From positions 1,326,869 through 1,390,868 of the forward strand of contig FN649744.1 in NCBI GenBank assembly GCA_000310025.1: 64,000 nt of DNA. The letters are read 5' to 3'. Origin of the DNA: Ectocarpus siliculosus. Lineage: Eukaryota > Sar > Phaeophyceae > Ectocarpales > Ectocarpaceae. How positions within the stretch are numbered: position 1 is the first letter of the stretch; each line of letters opens with the position of its first letter. Both the position numbers and the translations under genes were made by a program. The notes under the pieces were generated by a model, which was given only the letters and a program-made list of their open reading frames with translations, did no database searches and was not told where the DNA came from. Below, piece after piece: positions 49,412-62,454 of the stretch.

Positions 49412-51755
49412 AAGAGCAAGGAAGCCGTGATACATGAGAAGTTAACATTTTCCACGCAACAACAAGACACCACACGACGCACCTGCAAGTTGAAAAGCAG
49501 CGATCTGCTTGAAGCGAGCGGTCGCCGGTCTTCGCTGACGAAAGGGAACGTGTCTCGCGGACCCAGTGGCAAAAAGGCGTTCCTCGGCAAGCCATCCGTT
49601 CTTCATGTAAAACAACCGTGGTCGGGAGGAAAGAACAAGGCGTTCAACCAAAATTGCACGGTACCGCCGAGTAGGGTTGGTGGAATTGACAAGAAAGTGC
49701 GTGCGAAATTTTCTGCGCATGTGGTCGAACGGAAAACAGCATAGTGGGTGCTAGTGCGAGCGTACGTGTACGCCTGTATGGACAAGTGCTGCATCAGGTT
49801 GGTGGTATGAGTGGAGGTGTGGGTGGGTGCCTCCCAACGATCAGCTTGGCTTCCTTGGGGTGACAACAAGAAATCTTCGACCATTCATATCTAGGCAGGC
49901 TGCATCCCACCAAACGTTCCCTCACATAGTTATTTTCCAGAGACACAGTAGTAGTGAAGTCAGTCCGCGCCACCAATGTTATTTCACAGCAGGTCAAACC
50001 TAACCTGGGCTTGTTGAAGGGAAACACGCGAACGACGTTGGCCCGGCATGAAGGCGGTAGCCCCGGCGGGAGCTCGGGCAGCTCGCACGTCTCGTCGGAA
50101 ATGACGAGCACTGTCGTCTCCGTCGGATCCTCGCAAGAGGCCTGCAGGTGAGACGCCTGGAACACACACAATACAAGTAGTTTCTTCTGTGACTGGTACG
50201 GTATCTGTCTTTAACCCGGAGAGTAGCATAGCCTCCCCCATGACGCCCCCTCACGGGGTCCCAGATCGTGGCCTTAAAAGCATTTTGTGTTTTCAGCCGC
50301 ACAAGACTGACGGATTTTCCTTGGTCAGCCGGTTTGCACGGTCGATGCTAAAAATAACAATGACAGATACAGGAGAGAAACAAAAACAGCGCGTGGCAGT
50401 TGATTGGTCGAGAACGCACTGCTGTTCTTGCATGCTCGCTTGCTGCCGTTCGTTCGTTCCCCGCAGGTCTTCAGTTTTGCAGCAGACGATGCAGGTTGTT
50501 CTCTCCTTGTGATCCCATTCCGTCGACAATACCCGAATCCGCGCAACGCACGCCAGATGGTTTTGCAGATGGCGATACTGCTGACGAGCTACTGGTATAG
50601 ATGCCCTATTCCCAACGACTTCAAACAGGAGTAGCACAGACTATGCGTACGTATAGTAAGATTTCGGGCTTATTTACTCCATAACGTTTTCTTGACACGT
50701 TATCGACGGTATATTGTTTGGGAAGTGGACGGTGTACCATTGCGGTTTTCGGCGGCAACGACTTTGGCGGGAGGAAGCGGTACATAACTAAAATGTACAT
50801 GTCGAATATTTTTTGCCTGCTGCATGAATGAGGTCCCACCCAAGAAAACTGCGTGCTGCAGAATAAATCGCCCTTTGGGTCGCCTGTCTGTGTCGTCAAT
50901 GTGCTCTAATGTATGCTACGGCGGTAAGATATGAGAATTTCGATACCGCAGCATCATAAACTACAATACTCCTCCATCCGCACGTGCGTCCTTGTGCTAC
51001 AGCGGAACAATTGTAGACTACTCTGTAGTGATAGAGTAATGCATACATTCCCGAGTGAGTGTGCTCTTAAAAAAAATCGCAAACATGCGATGTACGGACC
51101 TACCTACAGTAGACATGTAGTCTAGAGAACCGACGATCGCGCATGGTCGCCACATCACGCAACCTAACAGGTTTCCTCTTGGAATACAAACAGCTGTTGT
51201 CCTCGCCAGCACAGGGATGCCTTTGCTGAACATGTGTACAAATACTGCTGTGCTGTGTACCTGATTGTCGTTGATTTTGTTCCAGAATTCCTTGAGGTAG
51301 ACAAGCCGCACCCTCTTGTCCACCCCTTCCGCCGGGTGCCCGACGAAGAAAGGAGGGGCCGAGTCGTCGTACGCTCGAAGAAGAGTGTCCGCAAACTGCA
51401 TCGACACCACCGTGGTGTTGCCGTCTTCGAAGGCTCGCACCCGTTCCTTGTCCCGGATCAAGTTCGAGGTGTGGTGTAACCTCTCAACTATGATGACTGA
51501 GTAGGTGGTTTTGCCGCTATAGAGGATGGCCGGGTCCTCCTCCTTCCACGCCATGGCGTTGTGCTCCAGCTGCAGCTTGTGTCCATCTACCAGGCCGCGA
51601 TCGGTCTTCCTCAATTCGGACCTCGAGTACCGTGTCCGGGAGGAGAGCCGTCGGCCCGGAGCGAGGTCGTCGTCGCAACTCACAGCGACCCAGTGCCGAG
51701 AGCTGCTGGTGATCGCGAGGACCACAGCGGACCATGACGCCAAAACGCTCCGCAT
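46636..51755 (-). CDS. Exostosin-like glycosyltransferase (GT47), tandem copy B
   Basis: Six exons: 51755-51261, 50141-50005, 49600-49483, 49033-48825, 47959-47752, 46752-46636 (TAG), giving 428 codons (427 aa). Exons 2-6 have exactly the lengths of copy A (137, 118, 209, 208, 117 nt) and the same phases. The N terminus ([17 protein letters not shown]) is a hydrophobic signal or anchor. The exostosin core reads [20 protein letters not shown] then SIPIVSKLD; the C terminus is ECVAW-like ([11 protein letters not shown]) with FGEGHDLFP retained. Exon 1 of A and B shares AMAWKEED and HHTSNL segments. A TATA-like taaatata lies about 250 bp upstream of the ATG on the minus strand. Both copies look intact, so this is an expressed-looking tandem pair rather than a gene and pseudogene. 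Confidence 0.85.
49321..49409. repeat. (CT)n microsatellite, about 44 units
   Basis: Pure CT run of about 89 bp, in the intron between exons 3 and 4 of GT47 copy B. It generates Ser-Leu and Arg-Glu repeat frames that are not genes. Confidence 0.95.
50270..50380 (-). repeat. Dispersed repeat C, copy 2
   Basis: The reverse complement contains catcgaccgtgcaaaccgg then ctgaccaaggaaaatccgtc, matching copies at 7640-7760 and 59645-59790. It lies in the first intron of GT47 copy B. Confidence 0.55.
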
Positions 51756-51759
51756 ATCG

Positions 51760-54700
51760 CACCTGTGGTACAAACTACCCTGGTCTGTTGTAGATATGAG
51801 CCCCGGTTGGCCGTTTTCAGTCTCCTTCTCTCCCACAACAGCAGCAGCAGTGCATTGATGGGGGGCAACTGAAGGGCCGGCGAGGGGGCAACATGGGCCG
51901 GCGAAGGGGCAACAGCGGACAGCCGCACCCGCAGAGCAGGAAGCAGCCCCCCCGCCTCCCCTCCGGCGCTCCCCACCCGCAAACTGCCCTTGCCTGGTCC
52001 GGTATATTTAGTGTAAGAAGATTCGAATAATCATTTGTCCACCCATATCTTGCCTTGCGTTGTACTTCTACACTTGGAGACTCGCATAGCAGCACGGACG
52101 GAACACAGAGAGGCGAGTATCCAACCGTAGATTCGTGAACCGTGAAAACGCGCATGACAGCAGTAGAGTGCAGTTTCCACAATAGTCTAAGCAGCATCAG
52201 TGGTGCAGTGGTGCAGCAAGAAATCTACTTCTTCGCCAATAACGTTCGCACCTTAAATAGTTGCGCCGCAGCTTGCTGCAGCGATTCGTTCCTTTGTTCT
52301 CAGTTCTCAGCTCTCCGCGCATCAATCTATGCGTGTGCATTCTACAAGTGATCCCTACGGAGTGGGCTCATGAGAGCGCAGTGTTACCAATGGGGATGAT
52401 GATGCTAAAGACAACAATAAAAGCAAGGACCAGCTCTCTGCGGTGTGACGTTTCTCCCAAGCTCACAAAATGGACATGTGTTACTGAGTCGAACAGCCCA
52501 GCGAACCTCATCGAACATCGAACCAAAGAGAAAGAACAAAATATAACGATTCCGTGTTCAGCAGCACATGAGCAATCTTATGCACTGCTGTGCGCAAGTG
52601 ATGGATTTGGCGAGGCATCGTGAGCTTCGGCCGGTGGTCCCGCCCTGACTTCGTCTTGATGTCGTATTTCTGAGGTTGAGTATTTGTAAGAACAATGAAG
52701 AAGAACCCTTGTGCCTGGGAGCGGATCTCGTCATCAACCAACCGCCCGCCCCGTTCCCACGAAGGGACTCTCTACGCGATTTCCCCACTCAAAAGGAGCG
52801 CAACGCGTTATGGGTAGCGGCGAGCTCTGCCACGGAGACGATGCAAAGACGACACGAGAAGAACAATACTCGACAACTTCTGTGGCAAACGCTTCTTCTT
52901 GTGTTCCCGAAAAAAAAAAAAAAAGAGCTACCGTCAGTCGTCCCAAATGAGAGGGTCAACACTTCTCTTGGACACTGCTGTTATGTGCGGTAGAGACAAA
53001 TCATGGAGGGGTCTTGGCAGTGATGAGGACTAAGGTCTCAGAGGTCTCTCTTTGTTGGTAAGCTATGTGAGGAACCAGTGAGATACCTCAAAGCCAAAAG
53101 ATTATGTGCATTGCTTTCGGGAGATAACATAGTTGCTGGAACAAACAACGACGCGCACAGCAACACGACGTACCTTACAACACTAGAGATACCCCCCTCC
53201 CCGTCCTTGCCCCCACGCCCCCAAAAAATGAAGCGAAAAGCCTGCCACCCTCCAGCTTCTTCCAATCACCCTCTCTCTGCCAAAAGCAGCCGTGTCAAAA
53301 CTGTCAAGATATATCTTGATGTCAGTCTCGCAACCGGACCGACTGACATAAGAAAAAGGAAAATGCCTGGCGGCACAAAACATACAAATAAATGCCACAA
53401 CCGGCGAGGTCGACAAAACACACCACAAAAAAAAAAAAAAGAGCAATGGGGAGTACACAGCAAGCCCCGCATACGTGCAAACGGCAATACAAAAGCTCAA
53501 TACACAAGAATCTGAAGGTGTTACTGCAGTGACGCTACAACATATAGCTCTTCTTCTAGCCTGAAATAAAAGCACAAGAAGAGCCTTTTGCGGGGGGGGA
53601 AGAGGGGGGGAAACCCTATCAGGGTGACGAGGAGGCGTTTTCCGGTAAGTAAGCCTGTTACACAGATCAGGAGACACAACGCCAGCGGCGTTCGGACCCC
53701 GCGATCCATTGTCCATCGGTTGCTCCGAGACAGCTCTCTCAGCTGAAATCGCCCCTTTTTGCGCAGCACCACGTAGTAGTTGCTGCCTCTTGAGAAGCTC
53801 CGCAATCCCGGCGCTTCGAGCCCCACCGTTGGATCCTCTTTGGCGGATGTCCAAACACTTTGACGCTACACGTACATGCTGCCTCCCGCCTGAAGGCCCC
53901 GATGAAGAACTTTGCGCGCGGCGACCTCCGTCTACTGACTGTTGATTTACCCCGCAAGCAACTCACTGCAGTTAATACCGTTTAAAAAAGATCATCAGCC
54001 AGTGGAAGCTAGGCCGCAATATCTCCTAACGCGGCGTTTATAATTCTTGACCAGAGTGGTGGGCATCTGCGAGCTCTCGCTCTATGGTCCCAAAGTTCCC
54101 CCACTGCGAAAACCTCGCGTGTTCCTTCCCGACTTTATAGGGGTGTGAGGTCAACGGTCTAACGGCAACGCCGTGTTCGGCTATTGAGTAAACACACACA
54201 CACACGCACCTTCACCGCTAGCCAGGTACATTGTCTGTCGGTCGATATCTCATCGAATCGGCTGCATCGATTCTTTACGTGAAGCGCTGTTGGCATCTCT
54301 TGCTTTTTTGTCCCTGCTGTGTGGTGGTGCTTGGGGGGTGAGCCCGATCATTCTTATCGAGCGCGAGCCCCGGTCGTTTCTCGCCACCCTCGCAAGCACA
54401 AGCAAGCTTTACTATCGAAGCAGCAGCGAAAAAAAACAAATCCCGCAGTTGGGTTTCATTTCACTCTTGGTCTAGAAGAACAACAAAGCAGAGGGTACTC
54501 GATACCACCCCGAATCTTGCGTCCTTTGGTTACTTCATTTCACTCTGCCTTCGTCAAAAACCGAACACAACAAATTGACCACCTTCGCACGCAAGTATCT
54601 CAAGAGGGGGTATACGGGAGTGTTGCGCGCGCGAGTGCACAGAGCGCATCTGTATGGCATCACCACCAGCACATCACCACTGCCGACACTCTCCCCCCAA

Positions 54701-54800
54701 AATCGTGCGGCCTCACGTCCCCTCTCTTCTGCCGGAGAGAAGATCGGAAAAAAAAAAACAGTCATCGTGACACCGCCAGAAAACAAAACCGACACCAAAA
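51760..54800. other. No gene recognised; 5' flank of GT47-B and 3' flank of the kinase
   Basis: About 3 kb with short frames only. It includes repeat F copy 2 (54112-54182), a short CA run near 54192 and several poly-A tracts. A plus-strand frame at 54319-54891 is unfamiliar and partly antisense to the last kinase exon. Confidence 0.4.
54112..54182 (+). repeat. Dispersed repeat F, copy 2
   Basis: Matches 34526-34590 by eye (ttccttcccgactttatag, gaggtcaacggtctaacgg). Confidence 0.5.
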
Positions 54801-56349
54801 TTACTTGGCGAACATGTACTCCTTGAGCGAGACCATGTTTCTAATTGCCATCCTTGGAGCGAAATCCTTCGCGCGAACCTTTCGCGAGTAGAGACCAATG
54901 GGGGGTTCCGGAAAGGACAGGGCGGGGGCGAGGGCGGGGGCGGGGTAGTCAGGTAAACGTATGCCGTGGTCGTCGGTAGCCCATAGACCCCGCGTCCCTA
55001 CAATGCCCGGACGAATCGATATGCCGGCTTTCGGCGGCCTAGTCCACGTTCACCAGAAGCTGGCCATCATTCTTGAGTTTGCGGCGGGGTGGTGAACAAA
55101 AAATCAACATCAAAAAACATATCTACGAGTCCTGCACCACACACTCTCGGACTTGTCAAAGCCAGCCCTGGAAGCTGTTGGCCTTCTTGGTCACGAAAAA
55201 GTCACACCGCACCAAATCGAGCGAACATCATCCACCAAGCAGATACTGGTGACATACGACGGGTCCCCCACGCAAGGCGCGTACCACACGAAATCGGCCA
55301 CATCGCACACCCCCCATAAACAGCCAAAAAATAAAAAACGTCGCCCCCCCGCACCCCGCACCCCAACTGGAACCCAGCCAATCTCACACGGCATGTTGTG
55401 CCAACTTGTGGCTAGGCCCTCCCCTTCTATTGTGTACATAACAGGTGCGGTGCAATCACGTGCTGTACATTTGATGTCTTGGACATCTTGCAGGACACAT
55501 GAAGGGGAAAAAAAACAACAAAAAAGCTCACCCGCAAAACCTTGGCCGTCTGCCCCGGCTTGCACGACACCACCTTCGGCGACACCGGATCACCGTCTCC
55601 GAAACCCTTACCGCAGAACAAGAAGTCACCTGCATCGGCGGTGGACGCCACGACAAGGTTAACTAGCGCGACCCGGGGGGACAACGGCGAAACAACAAAC
55701 TATATCGCTGCGACAGGGGTCTACTTGAAGGCATAAAACTGGCGGACGGGGGGGAAGAGCATTTTCTCAATGTATACTGCTAGACGATGCACCATCGTAG
55801 GCGCTTTCATCTGCCCCGTGAACAACAGAAAAGTGCTTCTGGTGCACGGCCATTCCTTCCAGGTGCTCTTTTTTCTGGGCATTGCAGGCGACCAAGCTCG
55901 TTGTTTCGTTTACATATATCGTTTGCCTGCTCTGCCGTGCACTCGGGAGTAGAGTTGCGCCTTTCCGACTTCCTCATGGCATCATGCCCCCACTCAAAAG
56001 CGGCCTCTCAACTCCCGTCAAAAACAAGCAAGTCCATGACAAGATTTCGGCACACACAGCGAAGGGTCCCCGTACGTACCTTTCCCCACCACGCGGTCCT
56101 TTCTGTGCCGCGGGCAAACCTTCCGCGTGGGCGTCCTGCCGTCGCCCCCCCTTCGGGCTCCTTGCCCGCCGACCTCCCTCCAGGCCCGGCCGTTCGCCTT
56201 GCCGGCTTCCTCGAGGCCGTACTCGGCGGTGATGGAGCCTTCCAACACCAGCAGCACGAACGATCCCTCGTTGTCCACGCCGCCGTCGTCGTAGGAGTCG
56301 TCGCCGCCCGCCGCGCCGGCGGCGTTCGCTGCCGCCGAAGCAGCGGCGG

Positions 56350-56381
<32 letters not shown>

Positions 56382-59300
56382 GCGTCGGAGTCCTCCTTCG
56401 CCGGCTTGCCGCTGCCTCTGTTCGCGACGGCTGGTCTGCCGCAGGTGGTGACGCTCCGCGCCCCGAGGTTGACGATCCCCGATCGGGCGGGCGGACTACC
56501 ATCGCCGCCAGAGCTCGCCATCGCCCCCGTCCCCCCAGCCGCCGCCTCCGCGTGGCCCTTACCCTGCCCGTCAACCGCTGCCTCGGGAGAAGAGGACGGG
56601 GGCGGCGAAGAAGAAGAAGAAGAAGAAGACGAAGACGAAGGAGAAGACGAAGAAGAAGACGAAGAAGAAGAAGAAGAAGAGTAAGACGGTGGTGGTGGCG
56701 TGAGGCGAGAGGGCCGAGACACGGGCGGCACCGGGATCGGGGGCGGGTTCTTCGGCTCCTTCCTCTTCCAGAGGGGGGGCAGCGGCCCCTGCACCGGCAC
56801 GACCTTCTTCCACTCCCCGGCCGTCTCCTTGCCGTCCTGGCCCCAGACCACGTCCTCTTCGCCGAAGGTCGCCTCCTCGCCCTGGAAAACCTTGGAGAGC
56901 ACCGCTTCCGCCAGCTGGGTCAGCCGCACCTCCCGCTGATAGCGTGTTCCAATTTGGATGGTTGCGGCGTGACGCAGAAACGCGAAAACGACAAATAAGA
57001 GACCCGCGAAAGACTTTTTAGTGGTGACCTCACAAGGCTACCGGACGGAAGCGGACACGCGTGCGCCGCAGAGTAGACAGGCGCACGACCTGCGATACGC
57101 ACGGTTTCTCGGTCTTGTCGGCCCTGGCCGTTGCGCGAAGGAAGGGATCCAGGAAGCATCCTCGACAAAAACTGGTTTGGTACGTATGCGGCATTTGATG
57201 AAAACCATGTCGACACATTTCTCCTCGACAGTGAAAGGACATGCCACACACAATTACCAGATGAGGTATGTATTAAATACCCAACAGCTTACACCTTGAT
57301 CCACGTCCCAGGCCCAGCCGCAATATCTCTGCAAAGCATTCACGGGCTAGCATAGGAGGTGCGAATATGGGGGGGGGGCTACGGCGGCCTTCGAATTCGT
57401 CCAAACCAACAACAAGCACCGCCAAGCCGCCAGCGCTGTTTCCGTTCCGTTTCCGTTCCGTTTCCGGTTCCAAGCACCGCCCAAACCAATCAAACTAAAC
57501 CCACACAAACCTGGAGATCGAGGCCCGCGCGCACGCCCTGGAATGTGTCCGTCAAGAGGTCGAACATGTGCTCCGTCACCACCAGCACCTCGCAGTCGCC
57601 CCCGCTCGGCTGCCCGACGCACGTGCACGTGGCCAGCCTCGGCGTCGAGAGCTCATCCGACCGAAGCAGCTCCACCTCGCCAAACGAAGCTCCTGTAATT
57701 CCATCATTTTTGGGATATGTTTTTGTTCAGTAGGGCCGGCGATATATTTGCCAAAATCATAAGAAACGCAGCTCCTGTTTTTTCGACCATTTTCTTTGTT
57801 TATGTTTCAGTGAAGCCGGCGATATACATGCCAAAACCATCTGCCACAATGGAGTCAGTGCGGGTACAACCCGACAAAACGGGCGATGGCCACGCCCCAC
57901 GGCTTGTCTCGAAGATCGGACGCTGGCCGGAGACGGAGGAGCACCCACACTCAGCGGAATATCACCGTGTTTAAGGAAGAAAGGCTGTATAGATACTGCT
58001 GTGAGCGAAAAATCCCTTCACATGCAACAATCAACACCGACCGCAGACGAGAGGAGAGAGATCGAGCGCGCATTCGCCCTCGACAAAAAAAACAAGCACG
58101 TGACGCTTTCATTCTCACCGGGAAGCTGCCGCTGCAGCCCAGCCTGCTCCTGGAGGGAGCAAACCGAGAACTCCACCACGCCCTTCATCAGCAGGTAGAA
58201 GGTGGGGTCCAGCTGCCCTTCCTTGTACAGGGTCTGGCCGGCCTTGATCTTCTTCGGCGGGCACAGCGGCGGCACCGTCTCCACCATCTCCCCGTACGTG
58301 ATTCGCCGCGACTCGGTCGCGGGGTCTCCGTCGATCGCCCTCATCATGTCGGTGATCTCCGCGCGGGTGAAGCGCTCCCCCATGGCCAGCGTGATGCGCT
58401 CGAGGTCCCCCCGGGTGATGTACCCCTTCCGCCCGCGGTCGATGATGCCGCACGCCGCCTCGCGGGACCCGATCGCGTACGGACGGATGCCCACGCTCGG
58501 GATCGTCAGCATCGCGATGAACCGGTCCTCGCTGGCGCCGTCCGCCTCCTGCTGGCTCTTCTCCATGTAGTCCGCGTACATCGCCGCGGCCTTGGCTGCG
58601 GCCTCCTCCTTCGCCTTCTTCTCCGCGGCTTCGGCGGCGGCGGCGGCCTCCGCCGCCGCCGCCGCAGCCGCCGCCTTCTCCTTGGCCTCCATCTCGGCGG
58701 AGGAAGCGGCGGAGAAGCGGCGCTTGCGGGTAGGCGGCGACTGGAACGGCGAGTTCGGCAGCAGCACCGCGGGGATCCCGGCCCCGGCGAGNNCCGGCGA
58801 GCCCCGACGGGGCCGGCGGCGGCGCCGGGGCCGGCGGCGGCGGCGGCGGCGGCGCCTCCCTCTTCTTCCTCCTCTCGTCCATCTCCAGGCGGAGCTCCAT
58901 CAGCGCCCGCAGGCTCTCCTCCTCGTTGTACTCTTCCGCCTCGATCTCGACGAGCCCGCACATGAGGGACAGCATGCAGGTCTTGAGCCTACGGCGGGCG
59001 GACCAGAACTTCTGGAGCGCCTCCGGGTTCGTCGGCGCCGGCTCCCCGTGCCGCGGGTGCCTCTCGGCGCGGTGCCGGTGCATGTGGCCCCGCGGATTCA
59101 TCGTGCGGAGGGTCCGGTCCCCTCCCCCGAGAGAGGCCAGCTCTAGCCACGGGTGCTGCAGCACCTCCTGCGGCGTCGCCCTGAGCTCCGGGTCTGGCGT
59201 CAGCATCTTGAGGATGAGGTCTCGCGCGAGCGGGGACACGCTCGACCTGGCCCCTCCCCCGCCCTCCTCGTCGTCCTCTGTGTCCGGAAACAAGGCCGCC

Positions 59301-62300
59301 TCGCCGTACCGACCGTCGCACATCCCCAGCACCCGCTTCGCCATTTCCTCGTCGGAGATCGACATGTCCGGGGTGAAGGGGTGCTCTCCCGTAAGGAGCA
59401 TGAAGAGGACAACTCCCAGCGCCCACACGTCGCCCATCGTGGTCACCACCACGTCCTTCCCGTCCAGCATGCGCCGCAGGCTCTCCGGCGGGTTGTACGC
59501 CACGGTCCCTCTGTTTGCGGGCAAAATACAACGGTTGATAGTGGTGTTGTTTATCAAAAGCCTCTCCTGTGTTCAATACTACTGAAGTACGTATCATAGC
59601 ATGCGGTCCCGGTCCGTCCCCCCCCCCCAAAACGTGTGTGTGTGTGCCGTTAGTGTTAGCATCGACCGCGCTAACCGGCTGACCAACGCAAAAGTGTCAT
59701 AGCGGGAAAGTGTGTGAGCTTGTTACTAAAATCGACCGCGGCTGACCAATGAAAAGGGGTCAGTCAGTATTGTAGCGGGAAAAACAACGTGTACACGCTA
59801 TGTATCAAAATCAAAGGTGTTGTATAGACATCGACCCGACGACCCATGCAAAGACATCGGGGTGAAACAAAAAAAACGTTTCAAAAAGGCCATGGTTTGG
59901 GGACGCCGTGAGGGGGTACCCGACTCACGGCGATCAAGTGTTGCACAAGAAACGGGCCGTGCGAAAAGCTAAGCCGCTGTGCAATATCTACATGTGTTTC
60001 GTAATGTAGCATTCTTTGGTCACCTTGTGTGCATCCCGGAGAGGGTGGTGCCTCCCCCTAGAGCCATCTCCACGGCCGACCCGAAGTCTCCCAGGCGAAC
60101 GCCTTCCCAGTCCACGTCTCCCGTGCTGCTGTTCGTCAAGAACACATTTTCGGGCTGCGGGCGGGCGGGCGGTCGTGTCGTAGCGGTGGTCGAGGCGGTG
60201 GCGGCGGCGGTGACAGAACCAAAGGGAGGGTGAAAGTTATAGAGAGAGAGGGAGAGAGAGAGAGAGAGAGGGAGAGAGGGAGAGAGAGAGAGGAGAGAGA
60301 AAGACACAGACTTGGACACCGGCCAGGTCGGTGCCCTCCATTGTTCCGTAACGACTACCAAAAAATTATCAATACAGACGGGACGCAAGACCGACAGATA
60401 CAAACAGACGGAGAGACAGCACACAGACGACAGAATGCGAGACACAGACGACAGATAGAGATACAACACAAGACAGGCACAACAAAAACCACGCCGGACG
60501 GGCGCCACCCACACCTTGACGTCCACTTCTGCGATCGACAACCCAAAACACCACAAACAACAAGACACGGAGAGCGGCGGCCTCACCTTGATATCCCCGT
60601 GGATAATTCCGTGCAGGTGGACAAAAGCTACAGCCTCCACCAGCGAATTCATAAGCGTCGCCGTGTGGACCTCGTCCGGCGGGCCGCTGTCCACCAGCAA
60701 ATCGAACAGCTCTCCTCCCCGCGCCAGCTCTTTTTCGTGTTCCATGTTTTGTTGCATGTGAGAAGTCGGTGAAACGGTCAAACAAAAGTTCAGGGAGTCA
60801 AGTACAACAGGCGGTGCTGCGGCGACCGCCACAGTCAGTCCTACCAAGGTGAGGCTGTTTGGTTTCGCCCTTTCCTCCGCCAATTGATGACGAGGGTTTC
60901 GAACACGAAAAAAAACGGAGACAGGATCATCGTGAGACCCGCACGTGCTTTGTGGGCTCGAACTCACACCCAAACAGGAAGACGAATGCTGTCGCGCCCT
61001 CGGTAGGCTAGCTGAAGCCATCGGAGGACACCTTCCAACCCAACTGGACAACAACAAAACCAAACTTGGCCATGGCAAGATTTTCAGGGAAAGTGCAAGA
61101 ATAAGGTATGAGTCTCCACTCATCCCGTTGTGGGTCCCCTGGGAACGGCGGGGGAGGGTCGGAGGCTCTTCAAAGTCACGGGACTCCATGCAGACCGCGT
61201 AGGTTCCAAGATTCGGGATGCCTCTCGAGTCTCGGCAACGCGGTTGGACCAAATCCGGCCGCTATTCCGCCGCCAGCGTCGGACGCAACCAGTGTTATTC
61301 CGCACTAATAACTCCCCAGCCTGTTCACCCCTACGCGGATGGATCTCAGTTCAGCACCGCCTTTCCCTTCGGCCTTTATACACGCTGCTCCAATTATCGC
61401 TATTAGTCTATCTCTGGATCATCAGATCTCTATGCGTATGCATACGGCAGTACATAAATACAGCAGCAGTATTACCTTTCTTTCTTGACCCCGTCGTTCA
61501 ACATGCACTACACACACATAAAGGTAGCAGATACTGACAGATAGGCAAAAGTCGAAGCTGCAGACAAGTGGGTGGGTGTGCAACGTGAGAAGCACGATGA
61601 CCAACCACTAAGAGTCTCGGCGAATTCCGCAAGTACTTCGGCAAAAGTCTTGGCGAAAAAAAGCCGCGCGCCGACTGTTCTACGCAAGGCTTGTGCCGTT
61701 TGATTTGGATGAGACTTCGTTCGTCGTAACCAACCATGTACGCAGGTTCAAAGGAAAGCGGACCTCGGACTGGAGGCTGCCCTGCGTGAGCAGGGCAATT
61801 TAAAAAGCGTTTTTATCACAATCCACAAGTACTACGCAGTAACCCAGAAAACGTCCGTCCATAAAGCGTCTTTTTGCCATAATCTTTTTCCAGATGAGAA
61901 ATCCTTCGCCGTGCGGGCCAAAGGCGGAAAAACTTGAAAGGAAAACAAGACAACGAAGGTGCATCTATCTGGTGAAGCCTCACCCATGGTCAGGTAGTAG
62001 TAGTCATCATCTTCGAAGATGTCGTGGAACTGCGTCACGTTGCGATGCTCTCCAGCCAGCTGTTGGTTGTGTGTCGTCGCAGTTGATATTTTAGGGGTAC
62101 CATCGTTAGCGTTGCCGGTGTGCCCCCGCCCCCCCCAAAAAAACAATCGCACGGAGACGTGCAAGCATGAAAATGTAAAGGTGACGCATGACAGGCAAGA
62201 GTGGATACCGCCCCAAGGGTAAAGGAAGCACGATTACTCGTGCTACGCACACACGCGGGGGCAGGCGGGAGGGAGGAATGTAAAACTACCTTGCTACTTG

Positions 62301-62420
62301 TACCACCGACGAAACGAAAGAAAAAACGGGCGACTGAAGACGATCACCGCCGTGTTTCTGCATCAACATGCAACGATCAAGCAGGGCATCTCTCCCTCTC
62401 CCTCTCTCTCTCCCTCTCTT

Positions 62421-62454
<34 letters not shown>

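Noticed and set aside
49225-49744. Arg-Glu or Ser-Leu repeat proteins on both strands
   Set aside because: Translations of the (CT)n microsatellite in a GT47-B intron.
55787-56998. 403-codon plus-strand frame
   Set aside because: Antisense of the CNB linker exon; dominated by Arg runs from the GAA/CGG repeats and without any domain.
57886-58965. 359-codon plus-strand frame across the kinase C-terminal region
   Set aside because: It is antisense to the kinase/EF-hand/CNB exon, which has clear domain motifs on the minus strand. The plus reading is Arg/Leu-rich by GC bias and crosses the N gap.
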